Of a DNA stretch of 64,000 nt, positions 10,153-18,225 are shown piece after piece. The translations under genes were made by a program, and so were the position numbers. Under the pieces are notes generated by a model. That model was given only the letters and a program-made list of their open reading frames with translations. It was not told the origin of the DNA and searched no databases. Where the stretch lies: assembly GCF_015624505.1 (NCBI RefSeq), contig NZ_CP061379.1, forward strand, positions 930,001 to 994,000, written 5' to 3'. Origin of the DNA: Bradyrhizobium commune (GTDB taxonomy: Bacteria; Pseudomonadota; Alphaproteobacteria; Rhizobiales; Xanthobacteraceae). Numbering within the stretch: the first letter of the stretch is position 1; each line of letters starts with the position of its first letter.

Positions 10153-11316
10153 ATGCGCATCGTCGACGTCCGCGAGATCACCAAGCCGATCGCATCTCCG
10201 ATCCGCAACGCCTATATCGACTTCTCGAAGATGACGGCGAGCCTCGTCGCCGTCGTCACCGACGTCGAGCGCGACGGCCGGCGCGTGGTCGGCTACGGCT
10301 TCAACTCCAACGGCCGCTACGGCCAGGGCGGGCTGATCCGCGAGCGTTTCCGCAATCGCATTCTCGAGGCCGATCGCAACCGCGTCCTCAACGAGGCCGG
10401 CGACAATCTCGATCCGCACAAGCTGTGGGCCGCGATGATGAGCAACGAGAAGCCAGGCGGCCACGGCGAGCGCTCGGTTGCGGTCGGAACGCTCGACATG
10501 GCGATCTGGGACGCCACCGCCAAGATCGCAGGCAAGCCGCTGTTCCGGCTGCTTGCCGAGCAGAAGGGGCTTAAAGCCAACCCGCGCGTGTTCGTCTACG
10601 CCGCCGGCGGCTATTACTATCCGGGCAAGGACAACAGTGCGTTGCGCGCCGAGATGCGCGGCTATCTCGATCGCGGCTACAACGTCGTCAAGATGAAGAT
10701 CGGCGGTGCACCAATCGACGAGGACCAGCGCCGCATCGAATCGGTGCTGGCCGAGATCGGCTCGGAGGCGCAGCTCGCCGTCGACGCCAACGGCCGCTTC
10801 GATCTCGAGACCGGCATCGCCTACGCCAAGATGCTGCGGCAATATCCGTTGTTCTGGTACGAGGAGGTCGGCGATCCCCTCGACTACGCGCTTCAGGCCG
10901 CGCTCTCCGAGTTCTATCCCGGGCCGATGGCGACCGGCGAGAACCTGTTCTCGCATCAGGATGCGCGCAACCTGCTGCGCTACGGCGGCATGCGGCCGGA
11001 CCGCGACTGGCTGCAGTTCGACTGCGCGCTGTCCTACGGCCTGGTCGAATATCTGCGCACCCTCGACGTGCTCGATCAATTCGGCTGGTCGCCGTCGCGC
11101 TGCGTCCCGCATGGCGGCCACCAGATGTCGCTCAACATCGCGGCCGGCCTCGGTCTCGGCGGCAACGAAAGCTATCCCGACCTGTTCCAGCCCTATGGCG
11201 GCTTTCCCGATGGCGTCAAGGTCGAAGCCGGCCACATCGTCATGCCCGAGCTCCCCGGCATCGGTTTCGAGGGCAAGTCGGACCTGATCAAGGTGATGCG
11301 CGAGTTGGCGGCGTAG
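10153..11316 (+). CDS. tarD: D(-)-tartrate dehydratase, enolase superfamily
   Basis: 387 aa mandelate racemase/muconate-lactonizing fold. The sequence is very close to what I recall of the structurally characterised Bradyrhizobium D-tartrate dehydratase, whose general acid/base pair is Lys184/His322. Offset by two residues, the equivalents here are K182 (VVKMKIGG) and H320 (CVPHGGH); metal ligands are D211, E237 and E263 (AVDANGRF, WYEEVGDP, TGENLF). The enzyme converts D-tartrate to oxaloacetate and water using Mg2+. GGAG lies 7 bases before the ATG. It stands alone, without an adjacent transporter. Confidence 0.9.
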   Translation: MRIVDVREITKPIASPIRNAYIDFSKMTASLVAVVTDVERDGRRVVGYGFNSNGRYGQGGLIRERFRNRILEADRNRVLNEAGDNLDPHKLWAAMMSNEKPGGHGERSVAVGTLDMAIWDATAKIAGKPLFRLLAEQKGLKANPRVFVYAAGGYYYPGKDNSALRAEMRGYLDRGYNVVKMKIGGAPIDEDQRRIESVLAEIGSEAQLAVDANGRFDLETGIAYAKMLRQYPLFWYEEVGDPLDYALQAALSEFYPGPMATGENLFSHQDARNLLRYGGMRPDRDWLQFDCALSYGLVEYLRTLDVLDQFGWSPSRCVPHGGHQMSLNIAAGLGLGGNESYPDLFQPYGGFPDGVKVEAGHIVMPELPGIGFEGKSDLIKVMRELAA

Positions 11317-11327
11317 GGACCGCGCCC

Positions 11328-11415
11328 GTAGGATGGCTAGAGCCCTTGCGAAACCCATCATGCTTCGTCACCGAGCAAGGCCTTGATGGGTTTCGCTTCG
11401 CTCTACCCATCCTAC
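11328..11415. repeat. 88-bp palindromic repeat, copy 1
   Basis: Starts GTAGGATGG and ends CCATCCTAC; arms pair over most of the length (AGAGCCCTTGCGAAACCCATCA with TGATGGGTTTCGCTTCGCTCT). A near-identical 88-bp copy is at 11966-12053. It lies between tarD and the CNB gene. Confidence 0.9.
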
Positions 11416-11482
11416 GAGCCACGAGCTGAACCTGTCCTGCAGGCCGATTGCCGCTGATGGCTGCGGGGAATATGCTTGCAGC

Positions 11483-11959
11483 ATGCCTGTCAGCGCCCCC
11501 GATCTGAAAGCGTTCCTGCTGGCGACGCCATTCTTCGGCGGCCTGCCGGACGCTGGCCTCGACCTGCTGATGTCGATGCTGGTCGAGCGCCGCTTCGACG
11601 CCGGCGCCACCGTCGTGGCGGAGGGCGAGCCGGGACGCTCGTTGTTCATCGTCAAATCCGGCCAGCTCGCGGTGAGCAAGCTGGCGGAGACAGGGGGCGT
11701 CGTCCCCATCGCCAGCCTGAGACCGGGCGATTTCTTCGGCGAGATGACGCTGATCGAAATGCAGAACCGCTCAGCCACCGTGATCGCCGAGCAGCCGACG
11801 CTGCTCTACGAGCTGACGGCGCAAAAGCTCTACGCCTGCTACAAGGCCGACATCCACGCCTATGTGATCGTCCTGCAAAACATCAATCGCGAGCTGTGCC
11901 GAAGGCTGCGTCGGGCGGATGATCGGTTTACGGGGCACCAGATGGGGGATGACGATTGA
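11483..11959 (+). CDS. cyclic-nucleotide-binding-domain protein (CRP-like sensor without HTH)
   Basis: 158 aa. Residues ~12-130 form one CNB domain: TPFFGGLPDAGLDLLM, AGATVVAEGEPGRSLFIVKSG, LRPGDFFGEMTLIEMQNRSATVIAE. The phosphate-binding cassette keeps G-E but has MQNRSAT where cAMP binders have RxA(T/S), so an R-S-A-T version is present. No helix-turn-helix follows, so it is not a DNA-binding CRP regulator; it may regulate by protein contact. It is closely bracketed by two copies of an 88-bp palindrome, the second beginning 6 bases after the stop. Confidence 0.85.
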   Translation: MPVSAPDLKAFLLATPFFGGLPDAGLDLLMSMLVERRFDAGATVVAEGEPGRSLFIVKSGQLAVSKLAETGGVVPIASLRPGDFFGEMTLIEMQNRSATVIAEQPTLLYELTAQKLYACYKADIHAYVIVLQNINRELCRRLRRADDRFTGHQMGDDD

Positions 11960-11965
11960 CGATGT

Positions 11966-12053
11966 GTAGGATGGGTAGAGCCCTTGCGAAACCCATCATT
12001 CTGCGTCTCCGCACGAGCCCTTGATGGGTTTCGCTTCGCTCTACCCATCCTAC
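11966..12053. repeat. 88-bp palindromic repeat, copy 2
   Basis: Begins GTAGGATGGGTAGAGCCC and ends CTCTACCCATCCTAC, an imperfect full-length palindrome. It differs from copy 1 (11328-11415) mainly in the loop. It sits between the CNB gene and the convergent LuxR gene and could act as a bidirectional terminator. Confidence 0.9.
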
Positions 12054-12075
12054 GGAGTTACCTGATCCATCGCAC

Positions 12076-12942
12076 TCACCGCTCGCGGAGCAGGATGCTC
12101 GCAAGCTCCGCGATGTTGCGCGCACCCAGTTTTCGCATGATGTTCGCACGATGAAAATCCACCGTTCGCGGGCTGATCGCAAGCGCGCGCCCAGCCTCCT
12201 TGCTGGAAAATCCCTTAAGCAATTGGACCAGGATAATCCGCTCACGGTCGGTCAGGCTTTCGGCCCGTGACCTCGAAAGCGTCGTGTTGCCCGAGCATAG
12301 CTCCCTTGTCTCGTTACCTTCCGGAGATCCGATCTCAGTGAGAATCTCCCATCTTCCGTTGCGCATGCTGACTGAAAGATGATGCGTACGGGTAACATCG
12401 AGAATATCCGCTGCTCGGCTCGCCTGTAGCGAATAGGTACAGAGCACCATCATCTTTCGGCCATGCAGCGTGCGATGAAGCGCGCATTCATAGTCGTTGA
12501 ACGCATTCCACATGGCGCTCTCGCACCAGAACGCATTCCCGCTCACGCGCAGTCCTGCTAGGCCCCTGGCGAGGGCCTGATCGAGCTTATGATGCCAGCT
12601 TTCAATGATGCGCTGCGGACTGAATGTATCTCCTTTCAAATACCATTCGTATCCAGGGATCAGTTCAAGCCGACCGTCGCGCACATGCTCGTCGAAACCG
12701 GGTATGCTCGCGCGGAGATGTGTCACCGCCGTAGTGGAAGTGATTGGGTCCGACAGCGCCCAGGTACAGAGCTCGTTGTCAGCCAAGCCCATACGGAGAT
12801 ACCTGACGTGGACGTCCAGCAAGTCTTGCAGCGTCTCGTAGAAGAGGGAGAAATGTGTGCCCCAAGGACGGTCACCGATCACGTTGATTCCGGTCCGGCG
12901 CAAACAAGAAGGAGTCGGTCCGGAAGGACGAGCAGTGGCCAT
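12076..12942 (-). CDS. MEDS-domain LuxR-family transcriptional regulator
   Basis: About 288 aa from the ATG at 12942 (GGAG 11 bases upstream); in-frame ATGs at 12969 and 13026 would add 9 or 28 residues. The N-terminal part (WGTHFSLFYETLQDLLDVHVRYLRMGLADNELCTWALSDP) matches the MEDS sensory domain, first described in methanogen and DcmR-type methylotroph regulators and thought to bind small molecules or hydrocarbons. The C-terminus is a LuxR/GerE HTH: LTDRERIILVQLLKGFSSKEAGRALAISPRTVDFHRANIMRKLGARN. Residue 'HxxxFY' of MEDS is intact. The target genes are unknown. Confidence 0.87.
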   Translation of the reverse strand: MATARPSGPTPSCLRRTGINVIGDRPWGTHFSLFYETLQDLLDVHVRYLRMGLADNELCTWALSDPITSTTAVTHLRASIPGFDEHVRDGRLELIPGYEWYLKGDTFSPQRIIESWHHKLDQALARGLAGLRVSGNAFWCESAMWNAFNDYECALHRTLHGRKMMVLCTYSLQASRAADILDVTRTHHLSVSMRNGRWEILTEIGSPEGNETRELCSGNTTLSRSRAESLTDRERIILVQLLKGFSSKEAGRALAISPRTVDFHRANIMRKLGARNIAELASILLRER

Positions 12943-13093
12943 CGACGAATAGTCTCCACGAAAGGACATATATGGCGTTCCCGCATAATCCCGCCTTCGC
13001 ACCGATGTCCAGCGATCGAAGGTCACCTTTTGGTTAATTGACTTTCGCCGAAGTTGCGAGAAAGTCGCGTGGCTTCAGCACTAAAGGCCACGT

Positions 13094-13726
13094 TCAACGG
13101 ACGTCCGCGTCGCTGTCCCCTGGAAGTGCTGAAGTGCCAGCAATGAAGATGTCGATCGCACCGTCGTACACATCAGCGTAGGAAAAGGCTGTCAGGAACG
13201 AATTCAACACTTCATGTAGAACGAAGCCGCGTACGAGACTTTTGAGCGTACATAGCGCTGTATTTGCGGCCTTGCCGTGGATGCGACACTCCGCGAGCAG
13301 ATTGAGCATGAAGTCGTCGAGGCGCGCATGCGCTTCATTCCATTCCCGGCAATCGGTCGCGGGTGTGCGAAGGGCCGCTGCCGCAAGAACTGGGCGCTCG
13401 ATCGCAAACTCCCGCATTGCGTAAGCGACCGATCTGAGCGCCTGGTGAGAGGTTTTACCGCGGCGCGCTGAATGCAATCGATCGAGGAGTCCTCGGTAAG
13501 CTTTCAGCGCGAGAAACTTCCGCATCTCTCTAACCGAACGCCTTTCGCCGGTATAAGCCTCAAGTTCAGCGATCAGTTCGTCAGCGAGCCTCCTGTCCCA
13601 TGAATTCGATACTATCTCTTCGACCGAGTACCCCTCCTGAGAGGATGTTGTTCCGTCGGTCTCAGCCCGAGACTCCATTTGTACCGCTAAGAGCTTATCG
13701 GGAGAGCGACTTTGCAGGCTCATCAT
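13094..13726 (-). CDS. protein with TetR-type (WHG-like) C-terminal domain, HTH not recognisable
   Basis: About 210 aa. The C-terminal half (RSVAYAMREFAIERPVLAAAALRTP ... ALCTLKSLVRGFVLHEVLNSF ... DIFIAGTSAL) matches the WHG ligand-binding domain found at the C-terminus of one TetR subfamily. The N-terminal region, where the TetR HTH (YRHF-type motif) should be, instead reads DRRLADELIAELEAYTGERRSVREMRKFLALKAY and shows no standard HTH. ATG 13726/13723 is chosen because TGGAGCGAG lies just upstream; this overlaps the end of the PilZ-like gene by ~30 bases. Base composition is lower in GC than neighbours. Confidence 0.6.
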   Translation of the reverse strand: MMSLQSRSPDKLLAVQMESRAETDGTTSSQEGYSVEEIVSNSWDRRLADELIAELEAYTGERRSVREMRKFLALKAYRGLLDRLHSARRGKTSHQALRSVAYAMREFAIERPVLAAAALRTPATDCREWNEAHARLDDFMLNLLAECRIHGKAANTALCTLKSLVRGFVLHEVLNSFLTAFSYADVYDGAIDIFIAGTSALPGDSDADVR

Positions 13727-14237
13727 CTCGCTCCAGGTCATATGACTGCGCGTCCAACACAAAGCTTGGTTTCTTCCGCTGATATTCGACTTCAATTTCC
13801 TCGCCGCTCCTCCAAACTCGCTTGCATCGGCGAAAGACCGGGTTCACCGCCGACGTGAACAATAGAAAAAACTCGTCGAGTTCATCGGTCGACCGGACCC
13901 GAAGCCGTGCTCCACTGTCCCAGACTGCAACGACAACACAGTTATCTGACCAGATGCCATCGATGGACGCCCATTTTGCGGAAAGCGGAGGATCGAACTT
14001 TACGCGTTTCGGCTCCGTCCGAAGCGCCGGAAAACCGATGGTCTGCGGTTGGTCACAGCTGCCCTTTTTGGTTCGAACAAGAGATGCCTTGCGGCTTTGC
14101 GGCTGAACCTGAACGTCGGTCGCACTCAGTGTCTTCATTGCTGTCAGTTCGAACGCCCGATCATCTGTCGAGATTCCCATGACGGCGCATCTTTGTGTTT
14201 GCGGGGTACCCGACGCCTTAATACGTAGGCCACGCAT
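13695..14237 (-). CDS. PilZ-like domain protein
   Basis: 180 aa from the first ATG; starts at 14180 or 14138 are also possible because no start has a convincing RBS. Residues ~85-155 read WASIDGIWSDNCVVVAVWDSGARLRVRS then EFFLLF and RRCKRVWRSGEEIEVEY, the strand pattern of PilZ proteins. The usual c-di-GMP motifs (RxxxR and D/NxSxxG) are degraded: NCVVVAVWDSGARL keeps D-S-G only. It may therefore not bind c-di-GMP. It overlaps the start of the TetR-C-like gene, suggesting coexpression. Confidence 0.6.
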   Translation of the reverse strand: MRGLRIKASGTPQTQRCAVMGISTDDRAFELTAMKTLSATDVQVQPQSRKASLVRTKKGSCDQPQTIGFPALRTEPKRVKFDPPLSAKWASIDGIWSDNCVVVAVWDSGARLRVRSTDELDEFFLLFTSAVNPVFRRCKRVWRSGEEIEVEYQRKKPSFVLDAQSYDLERDDEPAKSLSR

Positions 14238-15121
14238 GTCTGCCTACTGGTAGAGTTGCGAGGAGCACGCTCATTGCCGCCACATCCGCAAAGCCGGCTT
14301 CTGGCCCTTAGCGGAACCTATGGCGGCAGTTGGCCTGACTTCGGCTTGTGTCATCTTCCAGACAGGGGGCGACAACGTCGTTCTTAATGATTGCTACGAA
14401 TTGCGGACCGGAATGGATCTGTTTCGCAACGCCCTCCCGATCCTTAATCACCGACCCGGACCACCCGTCGGGCAAAACACCCGCGTCCCGCCAAACCCCG
14501 TCAACCCTCCGCCGCAAAAATATTCTACTTTACCGAAATTCGGATTTGCGGCACTATCGCGCCATCCCGACCCGGGGAGAGGGGCGATCGTACGTCGTCA
14601 CGAACGTGGGTCGGGGTGCGGTGGACGTGGCTGCGCCGGGCATGCGAAGGCGGGACCAGGGCGAGATGAACCTCGTGAGGTCTCCGTCAGCGTGCGGAAC
14701 GGACGGCGCCAATACCCTGCGAAGCCCTTCGGGGTGAAGCAGGGCGAAGTCGCGTACGGCGAAAACGTGTGGTCCTGGCCGTCGTTGCTACGGTCAAGCC
14801 TTGCGGAGATGGATCGGGGCTCAACCGGGTCGCGGTGCGTCGTCAATTCGCAAGGTGACGGTGACAAGAGGGAACTCGTCGCCGGGGAGAGCGTGCATAA
14901 GCCGTCAACCCATCGCGCAGGGAAGGCCGGGTGTTTTCCGGCCCACCTGTTGTCCGCCTGCGCATTTGCGTGTGCAAATTCTTCGCGCAGCGGGTCATGG
15001 GTGCCAGCCGGCACCCGGTCTTCCCTGCGCCCTCTTCACGGAAGAGGGCGAAAGAGGAGAGCAAAACTCGGGCGTATCGAGCCGCGAGAATGCCGATTTG
15101 TGCGCGATTGAACCCAGAGAA
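14238..15121. other. non-coding region with a probable dispersed repeat
   Basis: No open frame here has convincing codon structure or a domain. From about 14570 to 15060 the DNA has a texture I recognise from repeated non-coding segments in Bradyrhizobium genomes (around CGTGTGGTCCTGGCCGTCG near 14767, and CCCTCTTCAC/GGAAGAGGG hairpin near 15031-15049). Several frames give arginine- and proline-rich shadow peptides only. Multi-copy status is inferred from memory, not shown by this window. Its end is adjacent to tRNA-Thr, downstream of the tRNA 3' end. Confidence 0.4.
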
Positions 15122-15196
15122 TGGTGCTGCCAGACAGGATTGAACTGTCGACCTCTCCATTACCAATGGAGTGCTCTACCACTGAGCTACGGCAGC
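15122..15196 (-). tRNA. tRNA-Thr (GGT anticodon)
   Basis: The reverse complement folds as a standard tRNA: 5' acceptor GCTGCCG pairs with TGGCAGC, D-arm TAGCTCAGTGGTAGAGCA, anticodon stem CTCCA/TGGAG with loop TTGGTAA (anticodon GGT), T-arm GTTCAATC, and an encoded CCA. It reads ACC (and ACT by wobble) threonine codons. Confidence 0.97.
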
Positions 15197-15508
15197 ATGT
15201 GCTGGAGAATCGGGCGCCACGAGGGGCCTACCAACCGGGCCGATATCTGCCACAAGCCCCCCTCCTGTGCAAGCTTGCTGGCCCCGCCAAAACCAGAAAA
15301 TCGGGTCGATATCGCGGCCAAAATGCCTGTTTTGGCGCGAAGCAGCCGACTTTCCGCCGATTTGGGTTCCGATATGCCCCGGCCAACTGGCCAGTTGGCC
15401 GCACCATTGGAGTTGGCCCATTTTGGTTTCGCCCGATCGGATCAGATGCGCCTCTTGAGCTGCCGCATTCGCTAGGCATGTTAGCGCGGTTCGCTGTATG
15501 GACCCGTG
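15197..15508. other. intergenic region with a perfect 20-bp palindrome
   Basis: 312 bases between tRNA-Thr and the small gene at 15509, no gene seen. GGCCAACTGGCCAGTTGGCC at 15381-15400 is a perfect 20-bp palindrome. Being 185 bases upstream of the tRNA (in its direction) and ~110 bases upstream of 15509, it could be an operator or an extruding hairpin; no function is shown. Confidence 0.5.
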
Positions 15509-15694
15509 ATGGCTGACGACAACGACAAGAGCGCGAAGCAGGTGAGGGCGTCCCGCGACGACCGGCTGAAATCGGCGCTGCGTGAAAATTTGAAGCGGCG
15601 CAAGGTGCAGGCGCGCGAACGCGCCGCAACCAGTGACCCCTCGCAGAACGACGATGGTTCCCTAGATGAGGGGACCGCAGGGAAGACGGACTAA
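15509..15694 (+). CDS. small basic hypothetical protein
   Basis: 61 aa from the ATG at 15509 (an overlapping GTG at 15506 adds one residue). Highly charged helix (RDDRLKSALRENLKRRKVQARERA) then a hydrophilic tail. No signal or membrane segment. The composition is unlike shadow frames, and a similar short Lys/Arg-rich protein often precedes murA in this order of bacteria, but murA does not follow here. Function unknown. Confidence 0.55.
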   Translation: MADDNDKSAKQVRASRDDRLKSALRENLKRRKVQARERAATSDPSQNDDGSLDEGTAGKTD

Positions 15695-15696
15695 GG

Positions 15697-15863
15697 ACAC
15701 CTCTCCCGTAGGGAGAGGTCGGATCGCATCGAAAGATGCGATCCGGGTGAGGGGTTACGGTGTCACTGGGTGCCGCGGCCCCTCACCCGGATTGCTCTGG
15801 ACGATGCTCCGCATCGCCAGGAGCAATTCGACCTCTCCCCGCTGGGGGGAGGTGCACCTGGGC
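15697..15863. repeat. mosaic palindromic intergenic repeat (REP-like)
   Basis: Contains ACCTCTCCCGTAGGGAGAGGT hairpin (~15700), GGATCGCATCGAAAGATGCGATCC hairpin (~15720-15743), GGGTGAGGGG / CCCCTCACCC (around 15747 and 15780) pairing over a long distance, and GACCTCTCCCCGCTGGGGGGAGGT. Modules match those at 7533-7656. It sits between the small gene 15509 and the oxidoreductase gene, less than 40 bases from the start of the latter. Confidence 0.75.
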
Positions 15864-15900
15864 CGGCGACTGGAATTTTTTGGAGTGCTTGGACGTGGCA

Positions 15901-17607
15901 ATGGCGCAGGACGGACCGGAACGAGCTGAAAGAGATGCGATGATGTCGCGGTTCACGCGCCCCGAGCAGACGTTTCCGACGCTGACATCCGCCGAGATCG
16001 AGCGGATGCGGAATTTCGGTGAGCTGCGCAGCTATCAGCATGGCGAGCTGCTGTTCGAGACCGGCAAGCCGGGGCCTGGCATGTTCGTCGTGCTGAAGGG
16101 CACGGTCGCCATCACCCAGCGCGACGGGCTCGGCCATGTCACGCCGCTGATCGACCAGGGGCCGGGGCAGTTTCTGGCCGAGCTGAGCCAGCTGTCCGGC
16201 CGTCCCGCGCTGGTCGACGGCCGCGCCGCGGGCGAGGTCGAGACGCTGCTGTTGCCGCCGGAGCGCCTGCGCGCGCTGCTGGTCGCCGAAGCCGAGCTCG
16301 GCGAGCGCATCATGCGCGCGCTGATCCTGCGCCGGGTCAATCTGCTCCAGGCCGGTGTCGGCGGCATCGTGCTGATCGGTCCCTCGCATTCGGCCGGCGT
16401 GGTGCGGTTGCAGGGCTTTCTCACCCGCAACGGCCAGCCGCATCATCTGCTCGATCCCGAGCGCGATCGCGACGCCGCCGAGGTCATCGCGCGCTATTCG
16501 CCGAAGCCTGAGGACTTGCCGCTGGTCGTCGCGGCGAGCGGAGCGGTGTTGCGCAATCCCGGCGAGACCGAGCTTGCGCGCGCGATCGGCATGATCGGCG
16601 GCCCGCGCAATGATCGCATCTACGACGTCGCGATCGTCGGCTGCGGACCGGCCGGGCTTGCGACCGCCGTCTATGCCGCGTCCGAAGGTCTGTCGGTTGC
16701 CGTCGTCGACACCCGCGCCTTCGGCGGCCAGGCCGGCGCCAGTGCCCGGATCGAGAACTATCTCGGCTTCCCGACCGGCATTTCCGGCCAGGCGCTGACC
16801 GCGCGCGCCTTCAACCAGGCACAAAAATTCGGCGCCGACATCATGATCCCGGTGACGGTGAGCTCGCTCGACTGCACGCGCAGGGATGGCGCGTTCGCGG
16901 TCGCGCTCGATGGCAGCGATCCCTTGCGCTCGCGCGCGGTGGTGGTCGCCAGCGGCGCGCGCTATCGCCGGCCGGAGATCGAGAACCTCGAAAAATTCGA
17001 AGGCCGCGGCGTCTGGTACTGGGCCTCGCCGGTCGAGGCGAAGCTGTGCTCGGGCGAGGAGGTGGCGCTGGTCGGCGCCGGCAATTCGGCGGGGCAGGCC
17101 GCGGTGTTTCTGTCGGGACATGCGAAGAAGGTGCTGATGATCATCCGCGGCGGCGGGCTGGGCGCCAGCATGTCGCGCTATCTCATTGAGCGCATCGAGG
17201 CGACGCCGAACATCGAATTGATGTTCAACACCGAGATCACCGCGCTCGAGGGCGACGAGGCGTCGCTGCTGCGGCGGATCCGCTGGAAGAGCCGGCTGTC
17301 GACCGATGAGGATAGTGCCGACATCAAAAATCTCTTTCTGTTCGTCGGCGCCGATCCCGCCACCGGCTGGCTCGACGGCTGCGGCGTGACGCTCGATCGC
17401 GGCGGCTTCGTCGTCACCGGTGCGCAGTCCGAGCAGAACCAGGGCCGGCTGGTGGCGCCGCTCGAGACCTCGGTGCCCGGCGTCTACGCCGTCGGCGACG
17501 TCCGCTCTGGCTCGGTCAAGCGCGTCGGCGGCGCCATCGGCGAAGGCGCGCAGGTCGTGGCCTCCCTGCACGGCTATCTCGGCGACGCCGCAAAACCGGC
17601 GCTTTAG
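15901..17607 (+). CDS. CNB domain fused to thioredoxin-reductase-like FAD oxidoreductase
   Basis: 568 aa. Residues ~20-140 form a CRP-like cyclic-nucleotide-binding domain (ELLFETGKPGPGMFVVLKGTVAI; FLAELSQLSGRPALVDGRA). Residues ~240-560 are a TrxB-like two-dinucleotide-fold reductase: VAIVGCGPAGLATAVYAASEG (FAD), GGQAGASARIENYLGFPTGI, VALVGAGNSAGQAAVFL (NADPH), and GVYAVGDVRSGSVKRVG. The redox-active CxxC of thioredoxin reductase is absent: the equivalent stretch is VWYWASPVEAKLCSG. So it cannot reduce thioredoxin by the classical route. ATG 15901 is used; an ATG at 15940 with AAAGAGA upstream is an alternative. Confidence 0.9.
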   Translation: MAQDGPERAERDAMMSRFTRPEQTFPTLTSAEIERMRNFGELRSYQHGELLFETGKPGPGMFVVLKGTVAITQRDGLGHVTPLIDQGPGQFLAELSQLSGRPALVDGRAAGEVETLLLPPERLRALLVAEAELGERIMRALILRRVNLLQAGVGGIVLIGPSHSAGVVRLQGFLTRNGQPHHLLDPERDRDAAEVIARYSPKPEDLPLVVAASGAVLRNPGETELARAIGMIGGPRNDRIYDVAIVGCGPAGLATAVYAASEGLSVAVVDTRAFGGQAGASARIENYLGFPTGISGQALTARAFNQAQKFGADIMIPVTVSSLDCTRRDGAFAVALDGSDPLRSRAVVVASGARYRRPEIENLEKFEGRGVWYWASPVEAKLCSGEEVALVGAGNSAGQAAVFLSGHAKKVLMIIRGGGLGASMSRYLIERIEATPNIELMFNTEITALEGDEASLLRRIRWKSRLSTDEDSADIKNLFLFVGADPATGWLDGCGVTLDRGGFVVTGAQSEQNQGRLVAPLETSVPGVYAVGDVRSGSVKRVGGAIGEGAQVVASLHGYLGDAAKPAL

Positions 17608-17625
17608 TCAAGGACAAGACAAGTA

Positions 17626-17653
17626 AATGGCAAGCCGATTATGGCTTGCCATT
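17626..17653 (+). terminator. stem-loop after the FAD oxidoreductase
   Basis: AATGGCAAGCC pairs perfectly with GGCTTGCCATT around a 6-base loop, 19 bases after the stop codon. There is no T-run, so this may be a stability hairpin rather than an intrinsic terminator. Confidence 0.5.
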
Positions 17654-17732
17654 GTGCCGTGTCCCACGGACTATCCCCTCGTCGCGAGGCCAATCGCGCG
17701 CGGAAGAACAAAGATTCACATGGGAGGACTCA

Positions 17733-18041
17733 ATGGCCGAACTCGTCGTGCTCTACAAGACGCCCAAAGACGCTGCCGCCTTCGACAAGCATTATGCCGA
17801 GACCCACATTCCGCTCGCCAAGAAACTTCCCGGCCTGAAGAAATACGCCGTCAGCACAGGGACGGTCGGCTCGCCCGCCGGGCCATCAGGTGTTCACCTC
17901 GTCGCCATTCTCTCCTTCGACAGCGTGGGCGACATCCAGAAGGCATTCGGCAGCGAGGCGGGCAAGGCGGCCGCAGGCGACGTGCCGAAATTTGCCAGCG
18001 GCGGTGCCGACATGCTGATCTTCGACACCAAGGACGTGTGA
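17733..18041 (+). CDS. EthD-family protein
   Basis: 102 aa dimeric alpha-beta-barrel (EthD) protein: VVLYKTPKDAAAFDKHYAETHIPLAKKLPGLKKYAVS is the family signature, with the conserved H in Y-x-E-x-H-x-P. Some EthD relatives assist ether-degrading P450 systems, most have unknown roles. GGGAGG lies 6 bases before the ATG; a longer frame from 17646 is not supported. It precedes a membrane protein and a hydrolase gene on the same strand, with sizeable gaps. Confidence 0.85.
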   Translation: MAELVVLYKTPKDAAAFDKHYAETHIPLAKKLPGLKKYAVSTGTVGSPAGPSGVHLVAILSFDSVGDIQKAFGSEAGKAAAGDVPKFASGGADMLIFDTKDV

Positions 18042-18225
18042 TTCAACTTTGGTCGAAAACCTGCTGTCGTTTGCGACAGTGATGCAAAAAATTCAGCCAT
18101 GCGTTTGTCGATTCGCACGATGACGCATGGCTTGGCGCGCAAGCGTGATGCCGGCGCATGTAGCAATCCAATGAGGACCGTAATACTAATCTTTCGATCT
18201 CAATGCAGAGAGTAGGAGAGATGCC

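Noticed and set aside
9532..11361. 609-aa minus-strand open frame
   Set aside because: Crosses the tarD gene and a Tat-protein gene in other frames; no domain, no RBS.
14598..15014. 138-aa and neighbouring frames ending near tRNA-Thr
   Set aside because: Pro/Arg/Thr-rich and overlapping in several frames, as expected for repeated non-coding DNA; no start context.
15763..17571. 602-aa minus-strand open frame
   Set aside because: Shadow of the CNB-FAD oxidoreductase, which has intact nucleotide-binding motifs.
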